Shown: positions 1-8,828, counted from the stretch's first letter. The stretch is DNA of 40,460 nucleotides from Candidatus Gastranaerophilales bacterium (GCA_944322955.1 CALUQQ010000022.1:1-40460); one strand, 5' to 3'. Notes: generated from the sequence alone by a model not told the origin. A program made the numbers and translations.

Positions 1-604
1 TAATCGGCAGCGGCAGTAAATATGCAAATACTCCCAGTGCTACCGTTACAAGAATTTCTCCCGCAAAAATGTTCGCAAAAAGTCGGATTGCAAGGCTTAA
101 AGGTCTTGTAATCATTTCCAAAAGTTCCACAAGCCCCATTATTATCCCTGTAAAACTGAATTCGTGCAGGAAAAATTTAAATCCTTTTTTCTTCAAACCC
201 ATGCCGACATAATAGATTAAAACAATAATCGCCATTGCGGCCGTCAGGTTCAAATCGTTTGTCGGAGAAGCCAATTCCCCGCTTTTTAAATGTATAATTC
301 TTAAAGGCAATTGTCCCATAAGGTTTGCTATTAATATAAATAAAAACAGTGACGCAACCAGCGGAACATGTTTTCTGTTATCAGACGGTATCATAGTATC
401 CAGAACTCCCCAGAAAAATTGCATCATGCTTTCCGATATTGCCTGAAGTTTACCCGGAATTATTGAGAGATTTCTTGTCGCTATGAATGCAAAAATAAGT
501 ACAACAGCCATTGCAAACCACATAGTAAATATGGTGTCCAGATTGAATGAAAAACCATGCCCGTTGATTACTGTATTATAGACCCAATGTCCGGTTTCAC
601 TCAT
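1..604 (-). CDS. atpB: F0F1 ATP synthase subunit a (5' part, runs off the left edge)
   Basis: Membrane subunit a of F-type ATP synthase, which forms the proton or sodium half-channels against the c-ring. I translated the minus strand from the ATG at 604 to the window edge: about 201 codons with no stop. Several long hydrophobic segments are visible. The family signature RPLSLAIRLFANIFAGE is intact and carries the essential stator Arg. An upstream stretch (LASPTNDLNLTAAMA) matches the usual pre-helix region. The start is supported by AAGGAGAG just upstream and a TTGCTA-17-TAAAAT promoter at 627-655. The C-terminus lies outside the window. The rest of the atp operon would be expected further left, which cannot be seen. 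The coupling ion cannot be read from this subunit alone. Confidence 0.93.
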   Translation of the reverse strand, partial: MSETGHWVYNTVINGHGFSFNLDTIFTMWFAMAVVLIFAFIATRNLSIIPGKLQAISESMMQFFWGVLDTMIPSDNRKHVPLVASLFLFILIANLMGQLPLRIIHLKSGELASPTNDLNLTAAMAIIVLIYYVGMGLKKKGFKFFLHEFSFTGIIMGLVELLEMITRPLSLAIRLFANIFAGEILVTVALGVFAYLLPLPI

Positions 605-626
605 TTTTCTCTCTCCTTATGAATTT

Positions 627-655
627 ATTTTAACTCGGTAAAAAAAAATTAGCAA
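627..655 (-). promoter_or_regulatory. Predicted promoter of atpB
   Basis: Minus-strand TTGCTA (655-650), a 17-nt spacer, then TAAAAT (632-627). The predicted transcription start is near 620, leaving room for the AAGGAGAG ribosome binding site before the ATG at 604. The TTGC-type -35 recurs at several other genes in this window. Confidence 0.5.
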
Positions 656-705
656 ATATTTTTTGTTTATAATAAAATAATTCTTGAATGTTATATGAGG
701 GCGAA

Positions 706-1425
706 ATGGAGCTTATTACCCTTACAGAAGTTGATTCAACGAATAATTACTCAAAGAAAAAATTGGAAATTTTTTCTGATAGAACTGTTGTGCGCGCATT
801 AAGGCAAACTTCCGGAAAAGGCAGATTAAACCGCAGGTGGGTTGATTTGGGCGGGGAAAATTTATTTTTTTCAATAATTTTAAAGCCGTCAGATAAATTT
901 TGTGATGTTTATGCAAATCTTACCCAGTATATGTCTGTTGTGCTTTCAAAATTGCTGGAAGAATACGGTTTGATGCCGCAAATCAAGTGGCCGAATGACG
1001 TTTTGATTGACGGTAAAAAAATCGCGGGGATTCTCTCGGAAACTGTTATGCAGGGGGCTAATTTTAAAGGACTTATACTCGGCGTCGGGATTAATCTTAA
1101 TGCTGAATTAAAAGATGTTAGTGCTATCCCTGATAAAATTATTACTGCGCTTAATCTTGAACTTTCAAAAAAAATTGATGCGGATGAATTTTTGAATAAA
1201 CTTTTGGATAAATTTTTCAGTAAATACGACGAATTTTTGGAAAAAGGTTTTGAATTTATCAAATCTGATTATATAAAAAGAGCATGCTTTTTGGATAAAG
1301 AAGTGTGTGTTCAGCTTATAAATGAAACAAAACATGGGATTGCAAAGTCCGTAAACAAATCCGGCGAGCTCATTTTGGAAGATAATGGAAAAGAATTCTC
1401 GCTCACAATCGGTGATATATTATAA
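706..1425 (+). CDS. birA: Biotin--[acetyl-CoA-carboxylase] ligase, class I (no DNA-binding domain)
   Basis: Activates biotin with ATP and transfers it to a lysine on biotin acceptor domains. Visible motifs: an N-terminal EVDSTNNYSKK segment, the biotin-loop GKGRLNRRW (matching the usual GRGRxxRxW), IKWPNDVLIDGKKIAGIL in the core, and LGVGINLN. At about 239 aa there is no room for an N-terminal winged helix, so it should be a ligase only and not a biotin-operon repressor. I chose the ATG at 706 because GAGGG lies 5 nt upstream; the frame also allows an ATG at 688, which has no Shine-Dalgarno. It ends 18 bp before a gene encoding a biotin-carrying decarboxylase subunit, its obvious substrate. 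Confidence 0.9.
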   Translation: MELITLTEVDSTNNYSKKKLEIFSDRTVVRALRQTSGKGRLNRRWVDLGGENLFFSIILKPSDKFCDVYANLTQYMSVVLSKLLEEYGLMPQIKWPNDVLIDGKKIAGILSETVMQGANFKGLILGVGINLNAELKDVSAIPDKIITALNLELSKKIDADEFLNKLLDKFFSKYDEFLEKGFEFIKSDYIKRACFLDKEVCVQLINETKHGIAKSVNKSGELILEDNGKEFSLTIGDIL

Positions 1426-1443
1426 CGAAAGGAAATATAAAAT

Positions 1444-3225
1444 ATGACAAAAAAACTTATCAAAGTTATGGATACTTCGTTCAGGGACGGGTTTCAATCC
1501 GTTTACGGTGCAAGAGTTTTTGTGGAGGATTTTTTACCCGCCTTGCAGTCAGCTGTCGCGGCAGGGATTAATCATTTTGAAGTCGCCGGCGGCGCAAGAT
1601 TTCAATCCCCGATTTTTTATTGCAATGAAAATGCGTTTGAGACAATGGATAAAATCAGAGCAGCTGCAGGACCCGACGTAAATCTTCAATCTTTGGCGCG
1701 CGGGGTGAATGTAGTAGGGCTTGATTCCCAGCCGAGAGATATTATTAATCTTCATGCCAAAATGTTTAAAAAGCACGGTGTGACAACTGTTCGTAACTTT
1801 GATGCGTTGAATGATGTCAATAATCTTATTTATTCAGGGCAGTGCATAAAAGATAACGGCTTAAAACATGAAGTTACAATCACCATGATGGAGCTTCCGA
1901 TTGGCTGTACAGGCGCGCATGATGTTGAGTTTTATGTGAAAGTTTTGAAAAATATTCTTGATGCAGAAATTCCGTTTGATTCAATTGCTTTTAAAGATGC
2001 TTCAGGAACTTCTGCTCCCAGAAAGGTTTATGAAACCATTAAACGCACAAGAGAAATTCTCGGTACAGGGGCTCATATAAGATTTCATTCGCATGAAACT
2101 GCGGGCACGGCACTTGCAGCATATCTTGCAGCACTTGACGGAGGGGCAGACGGTATTGATTTGTCTATGAAACCTGTATCTGGCGGTACTGCCCAGCCTG
2201 ATATTGTTTCAATGTGGCATGCTTTGAAAGGCACTGAATACGATTTGGGTATTGATATTGAAAAAATTCTTGAAACAGAAGAAATATTTAAAGACTGTAT
2301 GAAGGATTATTTCCTTCCGCCTGAAGCACTGGCAGTTAATCCTATGATTATTCAGTCACCACTGCCGGGCGGTGCTTTGACTGCTAACACACAAATGCTC
2401 AGAGATAACGGAATTATGGATAAATACCCCGAGATAGTTTCTGCAATGAAAGAAGTTGTTGAAAAAGGCGGGTTTGGAACATCTGTTACTCCGGTTTCAC
2501 AATTCTATTTCCAACAAGCCTTTAATAACGTTATGTTCGGTAAGTGGAAAAAAATTGCAGAAGGCTATGGGAAAATGGTTCTCGGCTATTTTGGCAAAAC
2601 TCCGTGTGAGCCTGACAGCGAAGTCGTTAAACTTGCCTCTGAACAGTTGAAACTTCAGCCGACAACCGAGTGTGTCGTTGACATTAACGACAAAGACCCG
2701 AATAAAGGTATTGAGGCTGCGCGTAAAATGCTTAATGATGCAGGACTTGTAGAAACTGAAGAAAATATCTTTATTGCTGCAGCGTGTAAAGAAAAAGGAA
2801 TTTTGTTCCTTGAAGGTAAAGGCACAATCGGTGTCAGAAAAAATGAACAAAAATCAGAAACTTCTGAATCTTCTGCAAACGGTTATACTGTTACCGTTAA
2901 CGGCAAAAAATATGCGGTTGCGCTTGAAGGTGAAAAGGCAACTGTTAATGGAAAACTTTATGATTTTTCAATAAAATCCGGAATTGAAGCTAAACAATCC
3001 GTCGGCGGAGAGGGTACTCCCGTTAAGGCGGCACTTCCTGGAACCGTTTTAAAGGTTCTCGTTGAAGAAGGCGACACTATTCAAGAAGGTGATGTTCTGG
3101 CGGTTGTTGAAGCAATGAAAATGGAAACAGAAATTAAATCTCCTGTTGGTGGTACTGTTCAGTCAGTTGAAATAGAAGTCGGCGGTCATGTTCAAACAGG
3201 TCAGGTCCTAGTGACTGTAGTATAA
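1444..3225 (+). CDS. oadA: Biotin-dependent decarboxylase alpha subunit (oxaloacetate decarboxylase / PycB type)
   Basis: Carboxyltransferase plus biotin carrier subunit of a sodium-pumping decarboxylase, 593 aa, close to the usual OadA length. The N-terminal TIM-barrel carboxyltransferase has R14-D15 in a DTSFRDGFQS motif (canonical members read RDAHQS), K184 in AFKDASGTS, and the metal-binding HSH pair H215/H217. The C-terminal biotinyl domain has AMKM with acceptor K559, 35 residues from the C-terminus as usual. A likely Pro/Ala-poor linker precedes it (around 480-520). It lies 18 bp after birA and 20 bp before the beta subunit. This context favours oxaloacetate decarboxylase over pyruvate carboxylase subunit B. 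The first catalytic motif is unusual enough that the substrate should be treated as provisional. Confidence 0.82.
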   Translation: MTKKLIKVMDTSFRDGFQSVYGARVFVEDFLPALQSAVAAGINHFEVAGGARFQSPIFYCNENAFETMDKIRAAAGPDVNLQSLARGVNVVGLDSQPRDIINLHAKMFKKHGVTTVRNFDALNDVNNLIYSGQCIKDNGLKHEVTITMMELPIGCTGAHDVEFYVKVLKNILDAEIPFDSIAFKDASGTSAPRKVYETIKRTREILGTGAHIRFHSHETAGTALAAYLAALDGGADGIDLSMKPVSGGTAQPDIVSMWHALKGTEYDLGIDIEKILETEEIFKDCMKDYFLPPEALAVNPMIIQSPLPGGALTANTQMLRDNGIMDKYPEIVSAMKEVVEKGGFGTSVTPVSQFYFQQAFNNVMFGKWKKIAEGYGKMVLGYFGKTPCEPDSEVVKLASEQLKLQPTTECVVDINDKDPNKGIEAARKMLNDAGLVETEENIFIAAACKEKGILFLEGKGTIGVRKNEQKSETSESSANGYTVTVNGKKYAVALEGEKATVNGKLYDFSIKSGIEAKQSVGGEGTPVKAALPGTVLKVLVEEGDTIQEGDVLAVVEAMKMETEIKSPVGGTVQSVEIEVGGHVQTGQVLVTVV

Positions 3226-3245
3226 TTTAATAAGGAAATAATAAA

Positions 3246-4451
3246 ATGGATATAGCAGAAAGTTTAATAAAATTATGGAATTCAACAGGTATGGCAAATT
3301 TTATTCAGCCTGTAGATCCAAATATAACAAATGGATTTGAACAATTTTTACATCAATATGGATCTCCCATAATGCTTTTCGTATGTTTATTCCTGTTGTG
3401 GCTTGGAATTAAAAAGCAATTTGAACCGTTATTGCTGGTGCCGATAGCATTCGGCGGATTATTGTCTAACATTCCTGTGGCGGATATCGCAGGTCCCAAC
3501 GGATTTTTGGGAATTATTTATGAAGCCGGCATTCATAAAGGTTTGTTCCCGCTGATTATATTTATGGGAGTCGGCGCAATGACTGATTTCGGCCCTTTGA
3601 TTGCCAACCCTAAAACAGCGCTTTTAGGCGGTGCGGCTCAGTTCGGTATATTTGGTGCATTGCTTCTGGCATTATGTGTGTTCGGTTTTACGCTTCCGCA
3701 GTCCGCTGCTATCGGTATTATAGGCGGTGCTGACGGCCCGACATCTATTTATGTGACTTCTAAACTCGCACCGGAACTTTTGGGGGCAATCGCGGTTGCT
3801 GCTTATTCTTATATGGCGCTTGTACCGGTTATTCAACCGCCGATTATGAAGCTCTTAACTACAAAAGATGAACGTAAAATTCAAATGTCACAATTGAGAA
3901 ACGTTACAAAACGTGAAAAAATAGTTTTTCCGCTTGTTGTTCTTGGCCTTTGTATTATATTTTTGCCTGATGCGTGTCCTTTGATAGGTGCATTGACCTT
4001 TGGCAATTTATGCAAAGAATGTGGTGTTGTAGAAAGACTCTCAGATACCATGCAAAATGCTTTAATTAATATTGTAACGATTTTCTTGGGATTGTCTGTT
4101 GGTTCTAAATTATCAGCTGATCAATTTTTAACCTTGCAGACGTTATTTATACTTGTTTTAGGGGTTACGGCCTTTGCGCTTGCAACAGCCGGCGGTGTTA
4201 TTTTTGCAAAAGTTATGAACTGTTTTGAATACTTTATGCACAGGGTCTTTAAAAAACCGCTCAATTTGGTTAATCCTTTGATAGGGTCAGCAGGGGTATC
4301 TGCAGTTCCTATGGCTGCCCGTGTTTCAAATAAGGTCGGATTGGAAGAAAATGACCAAAATTATCTTTTGATGCATGCTATGGGGCCGAATGTCGCGGGA
4401 GTTATAGGATCAGGTGTCGCGGCTGGAATATTGCTTGCACTTTGCAGTTAA
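3246..4451 (+). CDS. oadB: Sodium-pumping decarboxylase beta subunit
   Basis: Integral membrane subunit that decarboxylates carboxybiotin and exports Na+. The 401-aa protein is strongly hydrophobic with about nine to eleven membrane segments. It carries the hallmark [10 protein letters not shown] (D163), followed by [16 protein letters not shown] and, near the C-terminus, the [15 protein letters not shown] segment of the family. It sits directly after the biotin subunit and is followed by a strong bidirectional terminator, so birA-oadA-oadB looks like a complete transcription unit. No gene for the small gamma subunit (usually about 80 aa, one membrane helix) is seen here; it may be elsewhere or dispensable. 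The family also includes methylmalonyl-CoA and glutaconyl-CoA decarboxylase beta subunits, but the OadA-type partner argues against those. Confidence 0.92.
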   Translation: MDIAESLIKLWNSTGMANFIQPVDPNITNGFEQFLHQYGSPIMLFVCLFLLWLGIKKQFEPLLLVPIAFGGLLSNIPVADIAGPNGFLGIIYEAGIHKGLFPLIIFMGVGAMTDFGPLIANPKTALLGGAAQFGIFGALLLALCVFGFTLPQSAAIGIIGGADGPTSIYVTSKLAPELLGAIAVAAYSYMALVPVIQPPIMKLLTTKDERKIQMSQLRNVTKREKIVFPLVVLGLCIIFLPDACPLIGALTFGNLCKECGVVERLSDTMQNALINIVTIFLGLSVGSKLSADQFLTLQTLFILVLGVTAFALATAGGVIFAKVMNCFEYFMHRVFKKPLNLVNPLIGSAGVSAVPMAARVSNKVGLEENDQNYLLMHAMGPNVAGVIGSGVAAGILLALCS

Positions 4452-4453
4452 TA

Positions 4454-4482
4454 AAAAACTCCCCTTTTAGGGGAGTTTTTTT
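4454..4482. terminator. Bidirectional intrinsic terminator
   Basis: Perfect inverted repeat of AAAAAACTCCCC and GGGGAGTTTTTT around a short TTTTA loop. It lies between the convergent ends of the beta-subunit gene (4451) and the small minus-strand gene ending at 4488. T-runs on both strands suggest it serves both. Confidence 0.88.
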
Positions 4483-4487
4483 AATGG

Positions 4488-4895
4488 TTAAAAGCCTAAT
4501 GCTGCCGGCTGAATTGGTTCGATATCAAGATCTTTTTTCCCGATTTTCGTAATTATGTTTTTTACAAAATCAACCAGATCTTTTGAAACGTCGCCTTTTG
4601 TTGCATTTAATACTTTGGAATTTTTCGTACAATAGGTGTCAATTTCCTGTGCAGCTTTTTTTAATTCCGGATGATTTGACCGCAAAATATTGCTCAATTT
4701 AAATGCCGCAAAGCTTGTATCACCATTTTGATAGGTTTCGTCACTGATATTTGTAAGTTTTTTTATAACTTCACATTGTGTACGAAATGCTCTGCGCGTA
4801 CCAAATAAATTTCTTGCAGACGCTGCCTCTACTGCGTCTTCAATTGGAATTTTAATCCCAAAACTCGGGCTGTTGTTGATTGCTTGAATATTCAT
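4488..4895 (-). CDS. Small uncharacterised protein with N-terminal M-x-I...F tag
   Basis: 135 aa with no recognised domain. It begins MNIQAINNSPSFGIK and the remainder looks like a soluble, mostly helical protein rich in Lys, Asp and Asn, with no signal peptide or membrane segment. The start is well supported: AAGGAG sits about 7 nt before the ATG at 4895. The N-terminal pattern M-x-I, then a Phe at residue 12 followed by Gly, recurs in two otherwise unrelated proteins of this window (starts at 17316 and 35529). The gene stands alone between a terminator and the divergent purM, so context gives no function. Confidence 0.75.
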   Translation of the reverse strand: MNIQAINNSPSFGIKIPIEDAVEAASARNLFGTRRAFRTQCEVIKKLTNISDETYQNGDTSFAAFKLSNILRSNHPELKKAAQEIDTYCTKNSKVLNATKGDVSKDLVDFVKNIITKIGKKDLDIEPIQPAALGF

Positions 4896-4957
4896 ATATA
4901 CTCCTTTTTTTTCTAACCGCTAAAAGATATTTTTATAATACTCCTGAAAAAAAATTT

Positions 4958-4986
4958 TTGCTCTTTTTTTTATTTTTTTGTAATAA
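4958..4986 (+). promoter_or_regulatory. Predicted promoter of the purM operon (near-leaderless)
   Basis: TTGCTC (4958-4963), a 17-nt T-rich spacer, then TAATAA (4981-4986; a TAAAAT also overlaps at 4984-4989). The ATG at 4996 lies 9 nt downstream, so the transcript would start at or within a few bases of the start codon. No Shine-Dalgarno is present. The -10 match is weak. Confidence 0.35.
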
Positions 4987-4995
4987 AATGTTACT

Positions 4996-5904
4996 ATGGG
5001 TGTAATGTACGAAAATTCGGGCGTAAATCTGGCTGAGGCACATAAATTGGCCGGCAAACTTAATAATTTGGGTGGAAATTTTAATTTATTCAGCGGTGAT
5101 AAATTGTGTGGCGGCTTGAAAATTTCACATTGCTGCGATGGTATCGGAACTAAAATTATACCGTTATACAGCAGGAAATTGTATAAAAATATTGCTGTTG
5201 ATCTTGCAGCAGCTAATTTGAATGATATTGCGACGCAAAATGTACGTGCATTTGCTTTTCTGGATTATATTGCCGTAAATGAACTTGACAGTGCTGCTGT
5301 TTCTGAAATTATTTTTGAATTGAAAAAGATTTTGGCCGTGTATGACTGCGAATTGCTTGGAGGCGAAACTTCAGAAATGCCTGCAATTTTACGTGAAAAT
5401 ACTATTGATATATGCGGTTTTTTGACCGGTATAAAAAAGGACACTGTCTATTGTATCCGTGACGGAGATTGCGTGATTGGATTAACATCTAACGGAATTC
5501 ATGCAAACGGATTTTCTTTAATACGTAAACTTTATTCTCAAAAACTTTTGTCTGAAGATGAATTTATTGATTGTTTAAAACCTTCTTATATCTATTACGG
5601 GGTTTTAAGAAAATTGTGGGATAATAATTTTATAAAATCGGGTGCAAATATTACCGGCGGAGGAATTTTGTCAAACTTAAACCGTGTTATTCCTCAAAAT
5701 TGTACTGTAGATTTGGATTACAATAAAATTCCTTCTCAGAATATTTATAAAAAATTATATTCTATTTGCGGCGAAGAAATGTTCGAAGTTTTTAACTGCG
5801 GTGTCGGATTTTGTATTATTGCGGAAAAAAGCCGTCTGGATGATATATTTAATATTTGCAGTGAGTTTAATCCGTTTTTGTTAGGAAAGGTTGTGAAAAA
5901 ATGA
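4996..5904 (+). CDS. purM: Phosphoribosylformylglycinamidine cyclo-ligase (AIR synthetase)
   Basis: ATP-dependent ring closure giving aminoimidazole ribonucleotide in purine synthesis. Family landmarks in order: an N-terminal ENSGVNLAEA segment, CDGIGTKI (usually TDGVGTK), DLAAANLNDI, GGETSEMPA, GLTSNGIHANGFSLIRK and ITGGGILSNLNRVIP. At 302 aa it is shorter than typical PurM (about 345), mostly from trimming of the loop after the N-terminal motif. The ATG at 4996 and an in-frame ATG at 5005 are both possible; the promoter spacing favours 4996 as a leaderless start, and the GGGTG before 5005 is only a weak ribosome site. Its stop overlaps the purN start (ATGA at 5901-5904). Confidence 0.9.
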   Translation: MGVMYENSGVNLAEAHKLAGKLNNLGGNFNLFSGDKLCGGLKISHCCDGIGTKIIPLYSRKLYKNIAVDLAAANLNDIATQNVRAFAFLDYIAVNELDSAAVSEIIFELKKILAVYDCELLGGETSEMPAILRENTIDICGFLTGIKKDTVYCIRDGDCVIGLTSNGIHANGFSLIRKLYSQKLLSEDEFIDCLKPSYIYYGVLRKLWDNNFIKSGANITGGGILSNLNRVIPQNCTVDLDYNKIPSQNIYKKLYSICGEEMFEVFNCGVGFCIIAEKSRLDDIFNICSEFNPFLLGKVVKK

Positions 5905-6482
5905 CAAAAAAAATTGCTGTTATGGGCTCGGGCGAAGGAACAAATTTTCAGGCAATTGCGGAATATTTTAAGGATAAAGATGTAAAAATTGTTTGTCTTT
6001 CGGATAATTTGAATGCACGTATTCTTGAACGTGCCCAAAAAATCGGAATTGAAAATCATTATTTGCCTTTTGAAGAGAATGCAGCATATTTTGGCGCTAA
6101 GGACTTTGATTTGATTGTTCTTGCGGGTTATATGAGAATACTTCCTCCTGATGTTTTGGATTTGGGCAGGTTTATTAATTTACATCCGTCCCTTTTGCCG
6201 GCGTTTAAAGGAAAAGATGCAATTCAAAGGGCTTTTCTGGCTGGTGTTAAGGTCAGCGGTGTAACTGTTCATTGGGTTACGGATGAACTTGACGGCGGCA
6301 AAATTATTGCTCAATATCCGGTTTTGATTGAAAATTTAATGCATTTTGATGAATTTGAAGCGGAAATCCACAAAATTGAACATGTTTTGTACCCTATAGT
6401 TATTGAAAAATTATTAAACGATGAAGTTTTTGATTTTTCGGATTTGATTAGCGGTTGCGGAGGGTGCGGAAATTGTCGTTAA
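5901..6482 (+). CDS. purN: Phosphoribosylglycinamide formyltransferase
   Basis: Transfers formyl from 10-formyl-THF to GAR in purine synthesis. The 193-aa length is typical. Visible motifs: the N-terminal MGSGEGTNFQAI phosphate-binding loop, the catalytic INLHPSLLPAFKGKDAI segment with Asn and His, and VHWVTDELDGGKII with the conserved Asp. It starts within the purM stop codon (ATGA). The C-terminus ends in an odd Cys/Gly-rich tail (GCGGCGNCR). Those codons also carry the ribosome binding site and the start of purD, so the tail is probably dictated by the overlap and not a metal site. Confidence 0.94.
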   Translation: MTKKIAVMGSGEGTNFQAIAEYFKDKDVKIVCLSDNLNARILERAQKIGIENHYLPFEENAAYFGAKDFDLIVLAGYMRILPPDVLDLGRFINLHPSLLPAFKGKDAIQRAFLAGVKVSGVTVHWVTDELDGGKIIAQYPVLIENLMHFDEFEAEIHKIEHVLYPIVIEKLLNDEVFDFSDLISGCGGCGNCR

Positions 6483-7552
6483 AAATTTGTGTAGTCGGTT
6501 CAGGTGCCCGTGAAGAAGCAATAAAAGAGGCAGTTTCATCCTCACCTATGTGCGCAGGTCTTGTCAGTTCTTTTGATGATAATCCTGATTTGATAATTTT
6601 TGGACCTGAACAGCCGATTTGTGATGGACTTGTTGATTATTATAAATCTAAAGGTATTGCATGTATCGGCGTGGATAAAAAGTTTTCAAGGCTTGAAAGT
6701 TCAAAACTTTTTGCTAAAAAATTTATGGTTGATCACGGAATTAAATGCGCTAAACTTTTGCCGGTTGAATCCGATATTTTCCCGCAGGTTGTAAAAGCCG
6801 ACGGACTTTGTAAAGGTAAAGGGGTTAAAGTCGTGTATAACCGCACTGAAAAAGATAAATTCACACGTAAAATCCCGAAACCTTATTTCATCGAAGAATA
6901 TTTGGATGGCAGTGAAATTTCCGTTATGTCATATTTTAACGGTAAAAAACTCATTAATTTTTGCCCAGCAAGAGATTTCAAGCGTTTGACATCAGATATT
7001 AGATCTCCGAATACCGGCGGAATGGGAGCTTATTGTCCTGTTGATTTGTCTGATGCGCAGTTGCAAAAACTGCAAATATACCTTGATTTGCTGCAAAATG
7101 CTCTGATTTGTGAAGGCGCTGATTTTAATGGATTTATTTATTCAGGTTTAATCTGGTCACGCGATGACTGGTATGTGCTTGAATATAATGTCCGGCTTGG
7201 CGACCCTGAGTGTCAGGTAATCTTAAATCTTTTAGAGAATGATTTTTTGTCAATTCTTTTGAATAATGAAGCACCGGTTTACAAAAAAGGCTATTCAGCC
7301 TGTCTTACAATTGCTGCTGAAGGATATCCTGATTCTCCGATAAAAGGAAATGAAATTATTTTGCCGGATGATAACAGGGTTAAAGTTTATTTTGCGAGTG
7401 TAAGAGAGGGAAATGGACATTTATTTTCCGATGGCGGCAGGGTCTTGTCTTTATGTACAGTGTCTGAGGATCCTTTTCCGGTTTTGAAAAATTTCGCTGA
7501 AAAAATTCATATGAATCATAAAATTTTTAGAAATGATATAAACATTTTTTAA
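6473..7552 (+). CDS. purD: Phosphoribosylamine--glycine ligase (GARS), compact
   Basis: ATP-grasp ligase joining phosphoribosylamine and glycine. Motifs: VVGSGAREEAI at the N-terminus (usual GxGGREHAL), IIFGPEQPICDGL, FAKKFMVDHGI, VKADGLCKGKGV, EEYLDGSEISVMS, NTGGMGAYCPV, and YNVRLGDPECQVIL with the metal ligands. About 359 aa, versus roughly 420 in most bacteria; the C-terminal domain is shortened. I chose the TTG at 6473, which has GGAGG (6459-6463) 9 nt upstream and gives MSLKICVVGSG. A TTG at 6455 is also in frame but places extra basic residues before the Rossmann strand. The start overlaps the purN end by 10 bp. purM-purN-purD is a tightly coupled operon. Confidence 0.9.
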   Translation: MSLKICVVGSGAREEAIKEAVSSSPMCAGLVSSFDDNPDLIIFGPEQPICDGLVDYYKSKGIACIGVDKKFSRLESSKLFAKKFMVDHGIKCAKLLPVESDIFPQVVKADGLCKGKGVKVVYNRTEKDKFTRKIPKPYFIEEYLDGSEISVMSYFNGKKLINFCPARDFKRLTSDIRSPNTGGMGAYCPVDLSDAQLQKLQIYLDLLQNALICEGADFNGFIYSGLIWSRDDWYVLEYNVRLGDPECQVILNLLENDFLSILLNNEAPVYKKGYSACLTIAAEGYPDSPIKGNEIILPDDNRVKVYFASVREGNGHLFSDGGRVLSLCTVSEDPFPVLKNFAEKIHMNHKIFRNDINIF

Positions 7553-7561
7553 TATTTTGTG

Positions 7562-7567
7562 TATAAT
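7562..7567 (+). promoter_or_regulatory. Possible -10 element of glgC
   Basis: Perfect TATAAT 15 nt downstream of the purD stop and about 25 nt before the glgC ATG. A GAGGG ribosome site (7582-7586) follows. The -35 region (around 7539-7544, TAAACA) is poor, so glgC may also be read through from the purine operon. Confidence 0.4.
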
Positions 7568-7592
7568 ATGGATATAAAAATGAGGGATTTAT

Positions 7593-8828
7593 ATGTCAAT
7601 TGATGATGCATTGGTTATGATACTTGCAGGCGGTGAGGGCAAAAGACTTTATCCTTTGACAAAGGACAGAGCAAAACCCGCTGTTCCTTTTGGAGGCAGA
7701 TACAGAATAATTGATTTTGTTATCAATAATTTTGTTAATTCGGGTTTCTTTAAAATAAAAGTTTTGACTCAGTATAAATCTGATTCATTGAATAAGCATA
7801 TTACTCGCGGCTGGATGCTGTCTCCTTTTTTAAATCAGTATATCGACCTTGCACCGGCACAGATGCGTACAGGCAGCGATTGGTACAGAGGTACTGCCGA
7901 TGCGATTTATCAGAATATTTTTCATATTCTTGATGAAGATCCTAAATATGTATGTATTTTTGGCGGTGATCATATTTACAAAATGGATGTATCACAAATG
8001 TTGTGCTTCCATAAAAATAAAAATGCGGATTTGTCTATTTCGGCAATTCCTATTCCTGTTAAAGAGGCCTCCGAATTCGGAATTATTGAAGTTGACGATG
8101 ACTGGCGTCTCGTAAATTTTGTAGAAAAACCTAAAAATACGCCCAGAACAATTCCGGGTAACCCTGATATGTGTCTTGCTTCTATGGGAAATTACATCTT
8201 TAATAAAGAAATTCTCCTTGATGCGCTTGAACATGATGACAAGATAGAAAGTTCAAGTCATGATTTCGGGAAAAATATTATTCCGATGCTTTTGAATGAA
8301 GGCAAAAATATTTATGTTTATAATTTTTATGACAATTCTTTTTCCGGTATGTCCGATGCTGAACGTGGCTACTGGAGAGATGTAGGCAGTATTGATGCAT
8401 ATTGGCAGGCTAATATGGATTTATTACAGGCAGCGCCTGAGTTAGATTTGTATTCCAAAGATTGGCCTATAAGAACTTTTAACTATAATTATCCTCCTGC
8501 TAAATTTATTTGGCAGGAAGGCGACAGGGTCGGTATGGCAACAAATTCTATGGTATCTGAAGGCTGTATTGTGTCCGGCGGTGTGCTTTCGCATTGTGTT
8601 TTGTCGCCTAAAGTTCGTATTAACAGCTATTCTATGGTTTGTGACAGTATCTTAATGGAAAATGTAGAAGTAGGCAGATATTCTAAAATCAGAAAAGCTA
8701 TTATTGATAAAAATGTAAAAATTCCTCCAAATACCCGTATAGGCTACAGTTGGGAAGAAGATGTAAATAGAGGGTTCCATGTGTCGCCGGGCGGGGTTAC
8801 TGTTGTGCCTAAAGGTGCTATTTTATAA
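7593..8828 (+). CDS. glgC: Glucose-1-phosphate adenylyltransferase (ADP-glucose pyrophosphorylase)
   Basis: Makes ADP-glucose from glucose-1-phosphate and ATP, the committed step of bacterial glycogen synthesis. The 411-aa protein has the N-terminal nucleotidyltransferase signature LAGGEGKRLYPLTKDRAKPAVPFGG, RIIDFVINNFVNSG, GTADAIYQN, FGGDHIYKMD, FGIIEVDD, FVEKP and YWRDVGSIDAYWQAN. The C-terminal left-handed beta-helix follows (VSEGCIVSGG onward). Start supported by GAGGG 6 nt upstream. It follows the purine operon after 40 bp and has its own possible -10. A glucan-phosphorylase homologue at 26.9-28.6 kb may act on the same polymer. Allosteric effectors cannot be deduced. Confidence 0.95.
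   Translation: MSIDDALVMILAGGEGKRLYPLTKDRAKPAVPFGGRYRIIDFVINNFVNSGFFKIKVLTQYKSDSLNKHITRGWMLSPFLNQYIDLAPAQMRTGSDWYRGTADAIYQNIFHILDEDPKYVCIFGGDHIYKMDVSQMLCFHKNKNADLSISAIPIPVKEASEFGIIEVDDDWRLVNFVEKPKNTPRTIPGNPDMCLASMGNYIFNKEILLDALEHDDKIESSSHDFGKNIIPMLLNEGKNIYVYNFYDNSFSGMSDAERGYWRDVGSIDAYWQANMDLLQAAPELDLYSKDWPIRTFNYNYPPAKFIWQEGDRVGMATNSMVSEGCIVSGGVLSHCVLSPKVRINSYSMVCDSILMENVEVGRYSKIRKAIIDKNVKIPPNTRIGYSWEEDVNRGFHVSPGGVTVVPKGAIL

Noticed and set aside
1444-3225. Annotation as pyruvate carboxylase subunit B
   Set aside because: The adjacent Na+-pump beta subunit and the absence of a biotin carboxylase gene favour a decarboxylase; the alternative is kept only as a possibility.
6440-6482. CGGCGNC at the purN end as an iron-sulphur or zinc site
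   Set aside because: The bases are those of the purD ribosome site and start; PurN needs no such cluster.
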